Shown: piece after piece, positions 53,038-60,590 of the stretch
How the letters are laid out: every line of letters starts with the position of its first letter
Numbering within the stretch: position 1 is the stretch's first letter
Assembly: GCA_902794405.1 (NCBI GenBank)
Contig: CADBHI010000006.1
Coordinates: 1 to 64,000, forward strand
From: an uncultured Prevotellaceae bacterium
GTDB lineage: Bacteria > Bacteroidota > Bacteroidia > Bacteroidales > Bacteroidaceae
DNA length: 64,000 nucleotides
Reading direction: 5' to 3'
The notes under the pieces: generated by a model
Told to the model about the DNA's origin: nothing
Databases searched by the model: none
What the model saw: only the letters and a program-made list of their open reading frames with translations
Made by a program: the position numbers and the translations under genes

Positions 53038-53690
53038 CGCCTCCCTCCCTTCTGGGCCAGCAGACCCTCTAATTCTGCTATCCGCGCTTTTAGAGCAGCG
53101 TTCTTGGATTCCAGCTCCGCGATGCGAGCCTTCTGGTCGTTGCGGTAGCCTAAGCGGGCGGCCGTCATCCGCTCACGGATGCCGCCTTCTTCCACGAAGT
53201 CCTTCTGGATTCGGTCCAGCAGGCGCCCCATCATCACATCATACTGACAAATCAGCGTGATGGCGATGTTACACAGAGCTTCGGGAGACCGTTGTTCAAT
53301 GCCGGTGGTGTAGTCCTTTGGCCGGTTATGCTTCTTGCTGTACTCCTGTATCTGCTGTACTCGCGGGTCGTTGACCGACCATTCCTCCAACTTCCTGGTG
53401 CGCAGGTAGTCCTTGTAGTCCTCCAGCGTCTCCTTCATCGAGGCACGGGCTACGCCTAGCAGCTTAAGCTCCGTCTCAGCCGAGGTGGAGGCGGCGGAAC
53501 AGCCTTCGGCGATGTTCTGCTTACCGGAACGGGCAGCCTGCACCACCTGGTCGATGGTGCGGTCCTTGCGCTCCACAAAGTAGTGGTGCGCAAAGAAGTA
53601 GGTGATATCGTAGATGCACTCCGCCTTCTGGTAGACCAGGAGTCCACGATAGTTTCCCTTCTTCGGGAGGAATGGCTGCGGTTCTTCCAT
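53034..53690 (-). CDS. Four-helix-bundle protein (S23/IVP family) with C-terminal coiled coil
   Basis: The 218-residue cytoplasmic protein opens with FLPKKGNYRGLLVYQKAECIYDIT. It contains DRTIDQVVQAARSGKQNIAEG, the S23/four-helix-bundle signature, and 'LGVARASMKETLEDYKDYLR'. The C-terminal 35 residues are a leucine-rich coiled coil with a duplicated ARIAELE. Members of this family occur beside rRNA intervening sequences, and related ones as accessory (Avd) proteins of diversity-generating retroelements. Neither context is seen here, and no reverse transcriptase is present. It overlaps the next fimbrillin gene by four bases, so it is the first gene of that operon; tract G precedes it. Confidence 0.82.
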   Translation of the reverse strand: MEEPQPFLPKKGNYRGLLVYQKAECIYDITYFFAHHYFVERKDRTIDQVVQAARSGKQNIAEGCSAASTSAETELKLLGVARASMKETLEDYKDYLRTRKLEEWSVNDPRVQQIQEYSKKHNRPKDYTTGIEQRSPEALCNIAITLICQYDVMMGRLLDRIQKDFVEEGGIRERMTAARLGYRNDQKARIAELESKNAALKARIAELEGLLAQKGGRR

Positions 53691-53710
53691 TTTTTTCTTT
53701 CTTTTTTATT

Positions 53711-53764
53711 GGCCCTATTAGCCTCATTGGCCTCATTGGCCTCATAGGCCCAATCAGTCTCATT
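53711..53764. repeat. 9-bp repeat tract G in the leader of the four-helix-bundle gene
   Basis: Six exact-spacing units (GGCCCTATT, AGCCTCATT, GGCCTCATT, GGCCTCATA, GGCCCAATC, AGTCTCATT) end about 20 bases upstream of the ATG. A GC-rich palindrome (GGGCTCCGAGCCC, 53773-53785) follows. Confidence 0.85.
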
Positions 53765-53832
53765 CCCGCGCTGGGCTCCGAGCCCTCACGCGCGTTCCTT
53801 ATTATTTAACTACGAACATTACTTTTCGTTTA

Positions 53833-53900
53833 TTGTAGCCCAGCGGGGAGTCGCGCTCGAGCTTGTTCGCTTCGCTCTGCGAAGCCCCCCGCCAGGCTTA
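53833..53900 (-). repeat. About 68-base cloverleaf-like repeat, copy 1, after fimbrillin 621
   Basis: On the minus strand an outer stem (AGCCTGGCGGGG with CCCCGCTGGGCT) encloses a hairpin CTTCGC-AGA-GCGAAG and a second short hairpin around CAAGCTCGAGC. It lies 20 bases after the fimbrillin stop codon. Related copies follow the 714-residue fimbrillin gene (58257-58394). Confidence 0.7.
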
Positions 53901-53919
53901 ACCTTTGTCCAAGAGAGGG

Positions 53920-55785
53920 TTATTGCGTTACGTATTTGACCTTAATAACCTTATAGACCTTATCATAGCTACCAGTCCAAGCTGAAGATGCTTTGTACTC
54001 AATAGCGTAGTAAGTATCTGCGTTACCTTGTATCTTGACGCCTTGGAGTCGGAGAGCATGGGTTCCTGTGATGTCTACGCCGTCCTCACCTGGGACTGTT
54101 GTAACAGCATCAGGTAAAGCACTGAAGTAAGTTGAGTAATTCTCACTTGTGATTAATGTTGCAGTCACCACATTGCCCGAGGGATTAGCTACAGATTCAG
54201 CAACGGATGCTTCAGTAATCTTAGTGGCATCAGCTGCAGTCACATAATATACCTTGACATTTTGTTCATCTCCTGTCGTAGCCGGAGTCTTCAATGTTGA
54301 ACCTTCCATGAAGGCAGCATAGATATTACTTTCTGCAGGATAATCATCACCCTCTGTGACATAGACAGTCTTTCCACTGACAATATGAGTACCGAACGTT
54401 GTAATGCTTGGCTCGCTGACAGTGGTGATGTACTCTGCCTTACCGTCCTCAGCAACAACTTCAACAGCATCGAAGGTGATGGGATAGAGTCCTGCGGGAT
54501 CAGTACCTGGCGTACCAGATGAACCATTAGTGTTATCGCTAATCTTAAAAAGATAGGTGTACTTGTAGTTCGGCTTCCACTGTAGGTATTGGGCAGGAAC
54601 TTCTGCTGTAGCACTCTCAACGGTGATGGTCTCCTTGGTAACCTTGTTCCACAGTGTGTAGTTACACTTCAGTTTCAGATTGTCGGCATTCTCAATCTGA
54701 GGCATGACCTCAGTAAAGGCACCTCCTGATTGATCCCATGTCGGTGCTGTAGCTGTCTTGCCTAATTGTTTGTCTGTAGCGTCAGAGATAGTACTCATAT
54801 TAGTACCCAAAATAAGATTCGAGGCAGGTGTACCAGATGCGGTTACCTTCGGCTGATTCACTACTGCTCCAGATTCATAATATGTAACAGTAAGTGTTCC
54901 CTCATAGTTGGTCGTTGAGATGTTGGGGCATACAGCACCAAAAGCATTTACAGAAGAAACCTGAGCAAGTTGTGTTTGAGTGGGAGAACCACCAGTAGTA
55001 TTAACATAGAATGAAATAGCAGTGATGTCATAACCAGGAATTGTCTCATAGACACCAGCGCGGATTTGAGAGACGAAGTTGCGAAACTGCATTGTGACAT
55101 TGCCACCATAGGCATTTGTTGCGTCACGATCTGTGCCAGCGCTTTTTGTAATCACCTTACGGTCAGCAATGAACAACTTATTTACAGTGGGATATATATC
55201 AGGGCTACCTGTGGTTTTTGCCAATGTAATGGTATAACCCTTCTGATAAACATTTTCATCTCCTGTCGTGTTCTTCTGTATAACAACACGGCCGTTTTCA
55301 ATGTCTTCCTTCATTGCGGACACGGCTGTAAATGTATAGGTATCTGCGCCGTAGTCCCAATACTTGATGGTCTGGGGATCAGCTGTCACTGCAGTTGTTT
55401 CACTTTTGTCATACATCTTCACGTTAGAGGTGGAGATAGGAGTTACACCTACATATTCCCAGTTCTTGGTGTTGGATGTCGTGGTGTAAGCGGTATTAGC
55501 TGTGTAATGCACAGTGTAGTTGGGGAATACAAGGTTACCAGCAGAATATTTATCCTTTGATGTCTCACCCTTCTCACCATAAATAAGGAAATAGTTTCCA
55601 AGATCTCCTGCAGCATCAGATCCTTCTTTATTTGCTCTCGTAACACCTGCAGTGTTTAGGTTGAAGCTAATAGCCCCCTCCGATCCATTCGCCTCCTGTT
55701 GGCTCTGTTCACCAACGAAGGAATCTTCTGTGCAGCTCGCCATCGCTGTGAGAGCAATTGCTGCGAATAATAGTTTCTTTTTCAT
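53920..55785 (-). CDS. Fimbrillin family lipoprotein, 621 residues
   Basis: The signal is MKKKLLFAAIALTAMASC (lipobox MASC), followed by TAGVTRANKEG about 30 residues later. The Mfa_like_1-type body has NTKNWEYVGVTP, QTIKYWDYGADTYTF, PGYDITAISFYVN and KYTYLFKISDNTNG...GLYPITFDAVEV. The C-terminal 170 residues form a further beta domain with repeated Thr/Val-rich segments. It is paralogous to the proteins at 58403 and 60591. These are probable surface pilin subunits or accessory tips. Confidence 0.88.
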   Translation of the reverse strand: MKKKLLFAAIALTAMASCTEDSFVGEQSQQEANGSEGAISFNLNTAGVTRANKEGSDAAGDLGNYFLIYGEKGETSKDKYSAGNLVFPNYTVHYTANTAYTTTSNTKNWEYVGVTPISTSNVKMYDKSETTAVTADPQTIKYWDYGADTYTFTAVSAMKEDIENGRVVIQKNTTGDENVYQKGYTITLAKTTGSPDIYPTVNKLFIADRKVITKSAGTDRDATNAYGGNVTMQFRNFVSQIRAGVYETIPGYDITAISFYVNTTGGSPTQTQLAQVSSVNAFGAVCPNISTTNYEGTLTVTYYESGAVVNQPKVTASGTPASNLILGTNMSTISDATDKQLGKTATAPTWDQSGGAFTEVMPQIENADNLKLKCNYTLWNKVTKETITVESATAEVPAQYLQWKPNYKYTYLFKISDNTNGSSGTPGTDPAGLYPITFDAVEVVAEDGKAEYITTVSEPSITTFGTHIVSGKTVYVTEGDDYPAESNIYAAFMEGSTLKTPATTGDEQNVKVYYVTAADATKITEASVAESVANPSGNVVTATLITSENYSTYFSALPDAVTTVPGEDGVDITGTHALRLQGVKIQGNADTYYAIEYKASSAWTGSYDKVYKVIKVKYVTQ

Positions 55786-55812
55786 AATCTTTATTTTTTA
55801 AGTTATTATTAA

Positions 55813-57393
55813 TTATTCATTCTTGATTTCCTCCCACTCTTCGATAGTGCCGGTCTTGCTGGAGAAACTGGCTCCGATCATATATACAGGGCGAGTATCG
55901 GCTTCGTAGGCCTTGGCATAGCCGCGGTCGCGTATCTGCTGCAGGGCTTCGGCTGCGGTGCCGTCGAGCTTGAACTCGAAGACATAGACGTACTTAGGCG
56001 TCTCCACGATGCAGTCGGCACGGCCCTCGCTGAGCTGCTTCTCCGTATAGACGGTGTAGCAGCTGATGAGGCGCATCAGCAGGTAGAACGTATAGTGGAA
56101 ATATAATTCCCTATCCTTCTGGTCCTTCTTTGGCCGCATGCTATAGGGCGTCTCGGCCAGGAAAGCGGTGAAGAGTTTCCTTACGAGCTCCAGGTCGCCG
56201 TCACGCATGGCACGGACAATCTTCTGCATCCATGAGGCGGCTTGTCCATTCAGTTGCAGATAGTCGTTTGCCAAGAGGGTGATGACACCTTGCCTTACCT
56301 CATTGTTAGGGAAGTCGAGCTGATACATCTCAAATTCGGGGTCGTAGCCCTTGACGGTGAGGTAGCCTGCCTGGAAAATCATGGGCAATGGCTTGGCAAC
56401 GTCAGCCTTGTAGTTAAGGAATTCGTCGATCGTATGCTCACCGTTAGTGTATGTCATAATGTCTTCCTGGCTATGTCCGAGCAGGCGTACCAGATAGGTT
56501 GGCGTGCCGGAAGTGAACCAGTAGTCCCTCATGTCGAGCTTGGCAAAGGTGTTAAGGATGCTGAAGGGGTTATAGACATCCTTCATCCGCTTGCTGAAGT
56601 GGTAGCCGTCGTAACGCTTCTTCAGCAGTTCCTTCGTCTCTTCCTCGCTTGTTTCCAGTTCCTCTGCCAACTCGCGTATGGGTTCTTCGAATACTGTGTA
56701 CAGCTCTTCTTCGGTGATACCAAGTAAGGTGTCATAGCGGTTGCCTAATGAGATGTCATCTGGTTGATTGAAGCCGCTGAACATCGACACCTGCGAGAAT
56801 TTTGTGATGCCCGTGAGCAGGACGAAGCGCAGATGGTCATCGGTGGCCTTGAAGATGGAGAAGAAGGCTTTCAGCAGTTCGCGGTTGTTGATGAGCCGCT
56901 GTTCGTCATCTGGGGTGCCTGTGTCCAAGAGGTCGAGCAATGGCTTGTCATACTCGTCGATGAGCACCACCACCTGCTGGCCCGTCTTCTCATGTATGGC
57001 GGGTAGCAGCCGACGGAAGCGGAGGCCCAGGTCGTTGGTGTCCTCGGGAGTGATGTCGTATTTTCTCTCTGCTTCTTTTATCTGACTGAAGAGGTAGTTG
57101 CGTAAGGGGGTCTCTTCTTCTTTGATGAGTCCGTTGAAGTCGAAGCTGATGACGGGGTACTTCTTCCAGTCCTGCTCTAAGTCCATAATTTTCAGGCCCT
57201 CGAACAGTTCGCGTCGGCCCTCGAAGTAGCAGCGCAGCGTATCCACGAGTAGACTCTTGCCGAAGCGGCGCGGACGGGCGAGAAAGTAGACGTGCCCCTG
57301 AGCCAACCTGTATATCAAGTCGGTCTTGTCCACATAGACGTATCCACCCTTGCGGATTGTCTCAAAGCTCTGTATGCCTATCGGATATTTCAT
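55813..57393 (-). CDS. AAA-ATPase with PD-(D/E)XK nuclease-like C-terminus (526 residues)
   Basis: It opens MKYPIGIQSFETIRKGGYVYVDKTD. P-loop ARPRRFGKSLLVDTL and Walker B QVVVLIDEYDKPLL are followed by the nuclease-like motif GRADCIVET...YVFEFKLDGTAAEALQQI (Asp, Glu-x-Lys). It is most similar by eye to the 536-residue paralogue at 21949. It lies within the fimbrillin cluster, 27 bases from the 621-residue fimbrillin gene, which is unusual for a pilus operon. Function not established. Confidence 0.88.
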   Translation of the reverse strand: MKYPIGIQSFETIRKGGYVYVDKTDLIYRLAQGHVYFLARPRRFGKSLLVDTLRCYFEGRRELFEGLKIMDLEQDWKKYPVISFDFNGLIKEEETPLRNYLFSQIKEAERKYDITPEDTNDLGLRFRRLLPAIHEKTGQQVVVLIDEYDKPLLDLLDTGTPDDEQRLINNRELLKAFFSIFKATDDHLRFVLLTGITKFSQVSMFSGFNQPDDISLGNRYDTLLGITEEELYTVFEEPIRELAEELETSEEETKELLKKRYDGYHFSKRMKDVYNPFSILNTFAKLDMRDYWFTSGTPTYLVRLLGHSQEDIMTYTNGEHTIDEFLNYKADVAKPLPMIFQAGYLTVKGYDPEFEMYQLDFPNNEVRQGVITLLANDYLQLNGQAASWMQKIVRAMRDGDLELVRKLFTAFLAETPYSMRPKKDQKDRELYFHYTFYLLMRLISCYTVYTEKQLSEGRADCIVETPKYVYVFEFKLDGTAAEALQQIRDRGYAKAYEADTRPVYMIGASFSSKTGTIEEWEEIKNE

Positions 57394-57424
57394 TCCTTTT
57401 TATTTATTCTCTCTTATCGCTTCT

Positions 57425-57455
57425 GAGGCCCGGCCTCTTTATGCGCGTACATTAT
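57425..57455. repeat. 31-bp direct repeat, left copy, flanking the ORF6N gene
   Basis: GAGGCCCGGCCTCTTTAT followed by [G/A]CGCGTACATTAT. The copy at 58097-58127 differs at one base. The pair brackets the ORF6N gene. Confidence 0.85.
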
Positions 57456-57462
57456 GTTATAT

Positions 57463-58077
57463 TCACTTCTTCCGTTTAATCTTATGCTTCAACTTCAGAA
57501 CGGCAAAATTCAATTCTATCTCTGTTTCGGTCTCGCTGGTAGCAAGCGCATCACCAAAGATGTCTTCCACAATTTCGCCACTCTTCTTCATCAGCGACTT
57601 TTGCTCTGCCTCACTGGGAGCTTGAGTCATAGCGCCAATAGTACGCTGCAACTCGTGGAGCTTAGCAAAGGTGTCCACTATAGTAATAGTTGTATCAATC
57701 GCTTGGTCGCCCGTCAGGATGGTCGCAAGCATATAAATGCCGCGCTCAGTGAAAGCCTTAGGCATGACACGACTCTTCGCGCTGGGAAGGTTTGCGGTCA
57801 AAATCTTTGATTGCAAATCCTCATCATCTTGATTATCAGCGACATTTGCGGTGAAAAATTTGCACCGCAAATCTTCGAGCTCCTGTTTATCCAACTCAAA
57901 GACCCAACCATCAGGGAACTTTCGAGGATTGTTCTTGACCGCTCTATTAATCTCTTTTGTCTCCACACCATAGAGCTCAGCCACCGCGAAATCAAGGATG
58001 ACCTTTTTCCCTCGGATGGTGACGATGCGGTCGCGCACGTCCTCAAACCTGACGATATTTCTTTTCTTTTTTACCAT
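57463..58077 (-). CDS. ORF6N domain DNA-binding-type protein
   Basis: The 204-residue protein has an ORF6N domain at residues about 10-100 (FEDVRDRIVTIRGKKVILDF, AVAELYGVETKEINRAVKNN, FPDGWVFELDKQELEDL). KilA-N/ORF6N proteins are phage- and element-associated and thought to bind DNA. The middle carries two similar segments (LRCKFFTANVADN and LQSKILTANLPSA). The helical C-terminus has the typical ITIVDTFAKLHELQRTI. It is bracketed by 31-bp direct repeats, which suggests that it arrived as a small cassette. Confidence 0.87.
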   Translation of the reverse strand: MVKKKRNIVRFEDVRDRIVTIRGKKVILDFAVAELYGVETKEINRAVKNNPRKFPDGWVFELDKQELEDLRCKFFTANVADNQDDEDLQSKILTANLPSAKSRVMPKAFTERGIYMLATILTGDQAIDTTITIVDTFAKLHELQRTIGAMTQAPSEAEQKSLMKKSGEIVEDIFGDALATSETETEIELNFAVLKLKHKIKRKK

Positions 58078-58096
58078 TCTCTGTTTTAAGCCGCGC

Positions 58097-58127
58097 GAGG
58101 CCCGGCCTCTTTATACGCGTACATTAT
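58097..58127. repeat. 31-bp direct repeat, right copy, flanking the ORF6N gene
   Basis: Partner of 57425-57455 (30 of 31 bases identical). From here to 58256 the 325-base gap between the ORF6N and fimbrillin genes shows no gene; the rest holds the cloverleaf-like repeats. Confidence 0.85.
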
Positions 58128-58256
58128 TTGTTATTATATCACTCTGACTATCCTGACTCCCCTTTAACTCCCTTTTGTGATGGGAACCTTCGTAGGGGGG
58201 TGTCAGTAAGTTAAAGAGCGAAGTCCGGCATTATCGCACGAACTCTTGTTTTTTCT

Positions 58257-58394
58257 TGTAGCCCGCCGGGGAGTCGAACCCCGTGCGGGCTTGCTCGCTT
58301 TGCTCTGCAAAGAGCCTTACTCAGCTTTGTAACTGGGTGGGGAGTCGCGCTCGAGCTTGCTCGCTTCGCTCTGCGAAGAACCCCACTCAGCTTA
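58257..58394 (-). repeat. Two cloverleaf-like repeats after fimbrillin 714, one containing a tRNA-like minihelix
   Basis: Two adjacent copies (58257-58326 and 58328-58394) of the element at 53833-53900 lie here. Both contain CTTyGCAGAGCrAAGCGAGCAAGC. The distal one ends in AGCCCGC-A-CGGGG-TTCGACT-CCCCG-GCGGGCT. This is a 7-bp plus 5-bp stem with a 7-base TTCGACT loop, identical in layout to a tRNA acceptor/T-arm. No anticodon or D arm is present, so it is not a tRNA gene. Confidence 0.7.
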
Positions 58395-58402
58395 TTGAGA
58401 GA

Positions 58403-60547
58403 TTAGTCCTCTACCTTGATAACCTTCACAGCGTATGCACCGTTGTTCTGGTTGTAAACATCGAAGTAGAAATAACTAGCATTGTAAGATGAAGTACCCT
58501 TACTTGAAGGAATAGAAGCCTCATAAAGACCTTCTACATCATCATTAACCTTTGTCTGCTTGAAGGTCCAAGACACCAATGCGCCAGTTTCATCAACGTT
58601 TTTGACGAAATAAACCTTACCAGCTGCAGCTTTAGCATTAGCAGCACAAGCTGTTGTGGCAATATCAGTAGCCTTAACCTCATAGTAGTTTGCAGCTGTT
58701 TCTGCGCTAGTCACACCGGCAGCAACATGGTAAATCGCCTCGTCAGCCGTAGGTGCTGTAGAAACATATACATAAGCGAATGTGCCTGTAAGATTTGCAA
58801 GATTAATCTCAGCGAGATCACCTGAAGTAAAGCCTGTGATTGGCTGATTGTCAACACCATTAACGATAGATGTTGCAGTATTGTTAATCACCCCAGTACT
58901 ACCTTGAGTTTGAGCTGTAAGAGTGATACCGTTGCGACCAGCTGGGTCTGCTGCATCTTTATTATTAGTACGGTTCTGGAGAGCGTCCATTACAGTAGCC
59001 TCAGAAATGGTTGTACCAGTTGTCTCAACCCGGAAGAAGAGTGAATTAGTAGAACTCAAACCTGTTATAGGAGTGCTACCGTTCATAACCCTAACATACA
59101 ACTTAGCACCATCATTATCATACTCGTTAGGAACAGTGAATGCCCCGTCAGTTCCCGTATTATGATTCTGCTGATAAGTGGTGATACTCGGAGTTGCAAC
59201 AGTGGTAACAGTTGTCTGCTCTGCATTAGCATCTACAAAACTTGTCACCACTGCATCGAAGGTGATGGGAATCAAACCCTGTTTTGTCATATCGGTATTT
59301 GTCCAACCATTGGAGTTGTCACTAATCTTGAAGATATAGGTATAAGCGTAGTTAGGCAGCCATTTGGTATAAGTGGAAGGAACCACAGCCTTTGCGCCAT
59401 AAATCTTGATATTCTCACCAGAACCGTCTGTTGATTCGAGCGTATAGTTAACGCGGAGAGTCAGAACTTTGCCGTCCGTATTAGGAATAACAGCCTGATA
59501 GTAGTCGTCAGCTGCTGCACCTGCGAAGGTAGCAGTAGGCAAAGTTTCACCAATGGCAGAAGCAGGCAAAGTACTGAAAGTCTGCTTAGTAGATGTAGAA
59601 GAACCAGGAGATACCGATACACTTGCTTTGTTGTAATCCTCAGGCTGAGGAGAATCATCACGACTGGTTGTACCGATACGGGGGTAAATTACAGTTACAG
59701 TACCACTCTGCGGGAGAACATCAGAACCCGTTGTGTAGAGGGTTGCAGGATTACTCGAAATACTAGTGGTGAGAGTAGTAGTTTCATCTTGGTAGAACTC
59801 GATATTCTTTACAGAATAACCAGGTACAGTCTCATAAAAAGCAACGCGAACCTTAGCAGCCATGTTTCTGAATGTCAGAGTTACAGGTGCACCGTAATTA
59901 GCCTTCAGTACCTTAGTGATATCTGTATAGTAACACTGCTTGAGGTTATCAGCATTTACTGCAGTCATAGAGAAGCCGTTTGTTTTAAGTGTAGTTCCAG
60001 TGTTGATACGTGTAACCTTCACCTTACCAGCCTCAGCGGTACCAGTAATAGCCTCGCAAGTACCTGTTGACCAAGCGATGAAGTCATACTGATCTTGAGA
60101 ATAATCCCAGTACTTAACAGATTGGGCCGTAACTTGATTCGCACCAGAAGGGTGGAGGGCAGTCCAAGTTGTACCTTCCAACTTACCTGTGATACCACTG
60201 TGCAAACCAACATACTCCCAGTTGCGGGTGTTAGACTCTGTTGTACCGGCGGTATTGGCTGTATAACCAACGAGGTAGTTGTCGAATACGACGGTTGTAG
60301 AAGGTGAGTTCTCCTGTTCCGAACCTTTGGTTCCTTCTACTACGAACATTCCACCGAGCTTTTCGGCAGCAGTAGCGCCTACTAATTCACCTGCACGGGT
60401 GGTGTTCTGAACATTGAGGCCGAACTGAATTTCGTCAGCGGCATTCTCTTGTTGTGTCGTCGGGCTGTTGTCACCGATGAACTCATTGTCTGAGCAGCTG
60501 GCAAGTGCTACGAGTGCCACGGCTGCGAAGAATAATTTCTTTTTCAT
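58403..60547 (-). CDS. Fimbrillin family lipoprotein, 714 residues
   Basis: The signal is MKKKLFFAAVALVALASC (lipobox LASC). NVQNTTRAGELVG lies about 30 residues later. The body has NTRNWEYVGLHSG, QSVKYWDYSQDQYDFIAWST, PGYSVKNIEFYQDE and YAYTYIFKISDNSNG...GLIPITFDAVVT. The extra C-terminal 220 residues are Thr/Ala-rich with segments shared with the 801-residue paralogue (ATVMDALQNR). Its 3' end abuts the cloverleaf-like repeats. Confidence 0.88.
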   Translation of the reverse strand: MKKKLFFAAVALVALASCSDNEFIGDNSPTTQQENAADEIQFGLNVQNTTRAGELVGATAAEKLGGMFVVEGTKGSEQENSPSTTVVFDNYLVGYTANTAGTTESNTRNWEYVGLHSGITGKLEGTTWTALHPSGANQVTAQSVKYWDYSQDQYDFIAWSTGTCEAITGTAEAGKVKVTRINTGTTLKTNGFSMTAVNADNLKQCYYTDITKVLKANYGAPVTLTFRNMAAKVRVAFYETVPGYSVKNIEFYQDETTTLTTSISSNPATLYTTGSDVLPQSGTVTVIYPRIGTTSRDDSPQPEDYNKASVSVSPGSSTSTKQTFSTLPASAIGETLPTATFAGAAADDYYQAVIPNTDGKVLTLRVNYTLESTDGSGENIKIYGAKAVVPSTYTKWLPNYAYTYIFKISDNSNGWTNTDMTKQGLIPITFDAVVTSFVDANAEQTTVTTVATPSITTYQQNHNTGTDGAFTVPNEYDNDGAKLYVRVMNGSTPITGLSSTNSLFFRVETTGTTISEATVMDALQNRTNNKDAADPAGRNGITLTAQTQGSTGVINNTATSIVNGVDNQPITGFTSGDLAEINLANLTGTFAYVYVSTAPTADEAIYHVAAGVTSAETAANYYEVKATDIATTACAANAKAAAGKVYFVKNVDETGALVSWTFKQTKVNDDVEGLYEASIPSSKGTSSYNASYFYFDVYNQNNGAYAVKVIKVED

Positions 60548-60590
60548 AATTCTATAACTTTATTTGTTAATAATTTGGATAATTCTTTTG

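Noticed and set aside
53034..53690. Possible diversity-generating retroelement with Avd-like four-helix bundle
   Set aside because: No reverse transcriptase and no template/variable repeat pair with adenine-specific changes was seen.
58257..58291. Possible tRNA gene
   Set aside because: Only an acceptor/T-arm-like minihelix is present; D and anticodon arms are missing and it forms part of a repeated element.
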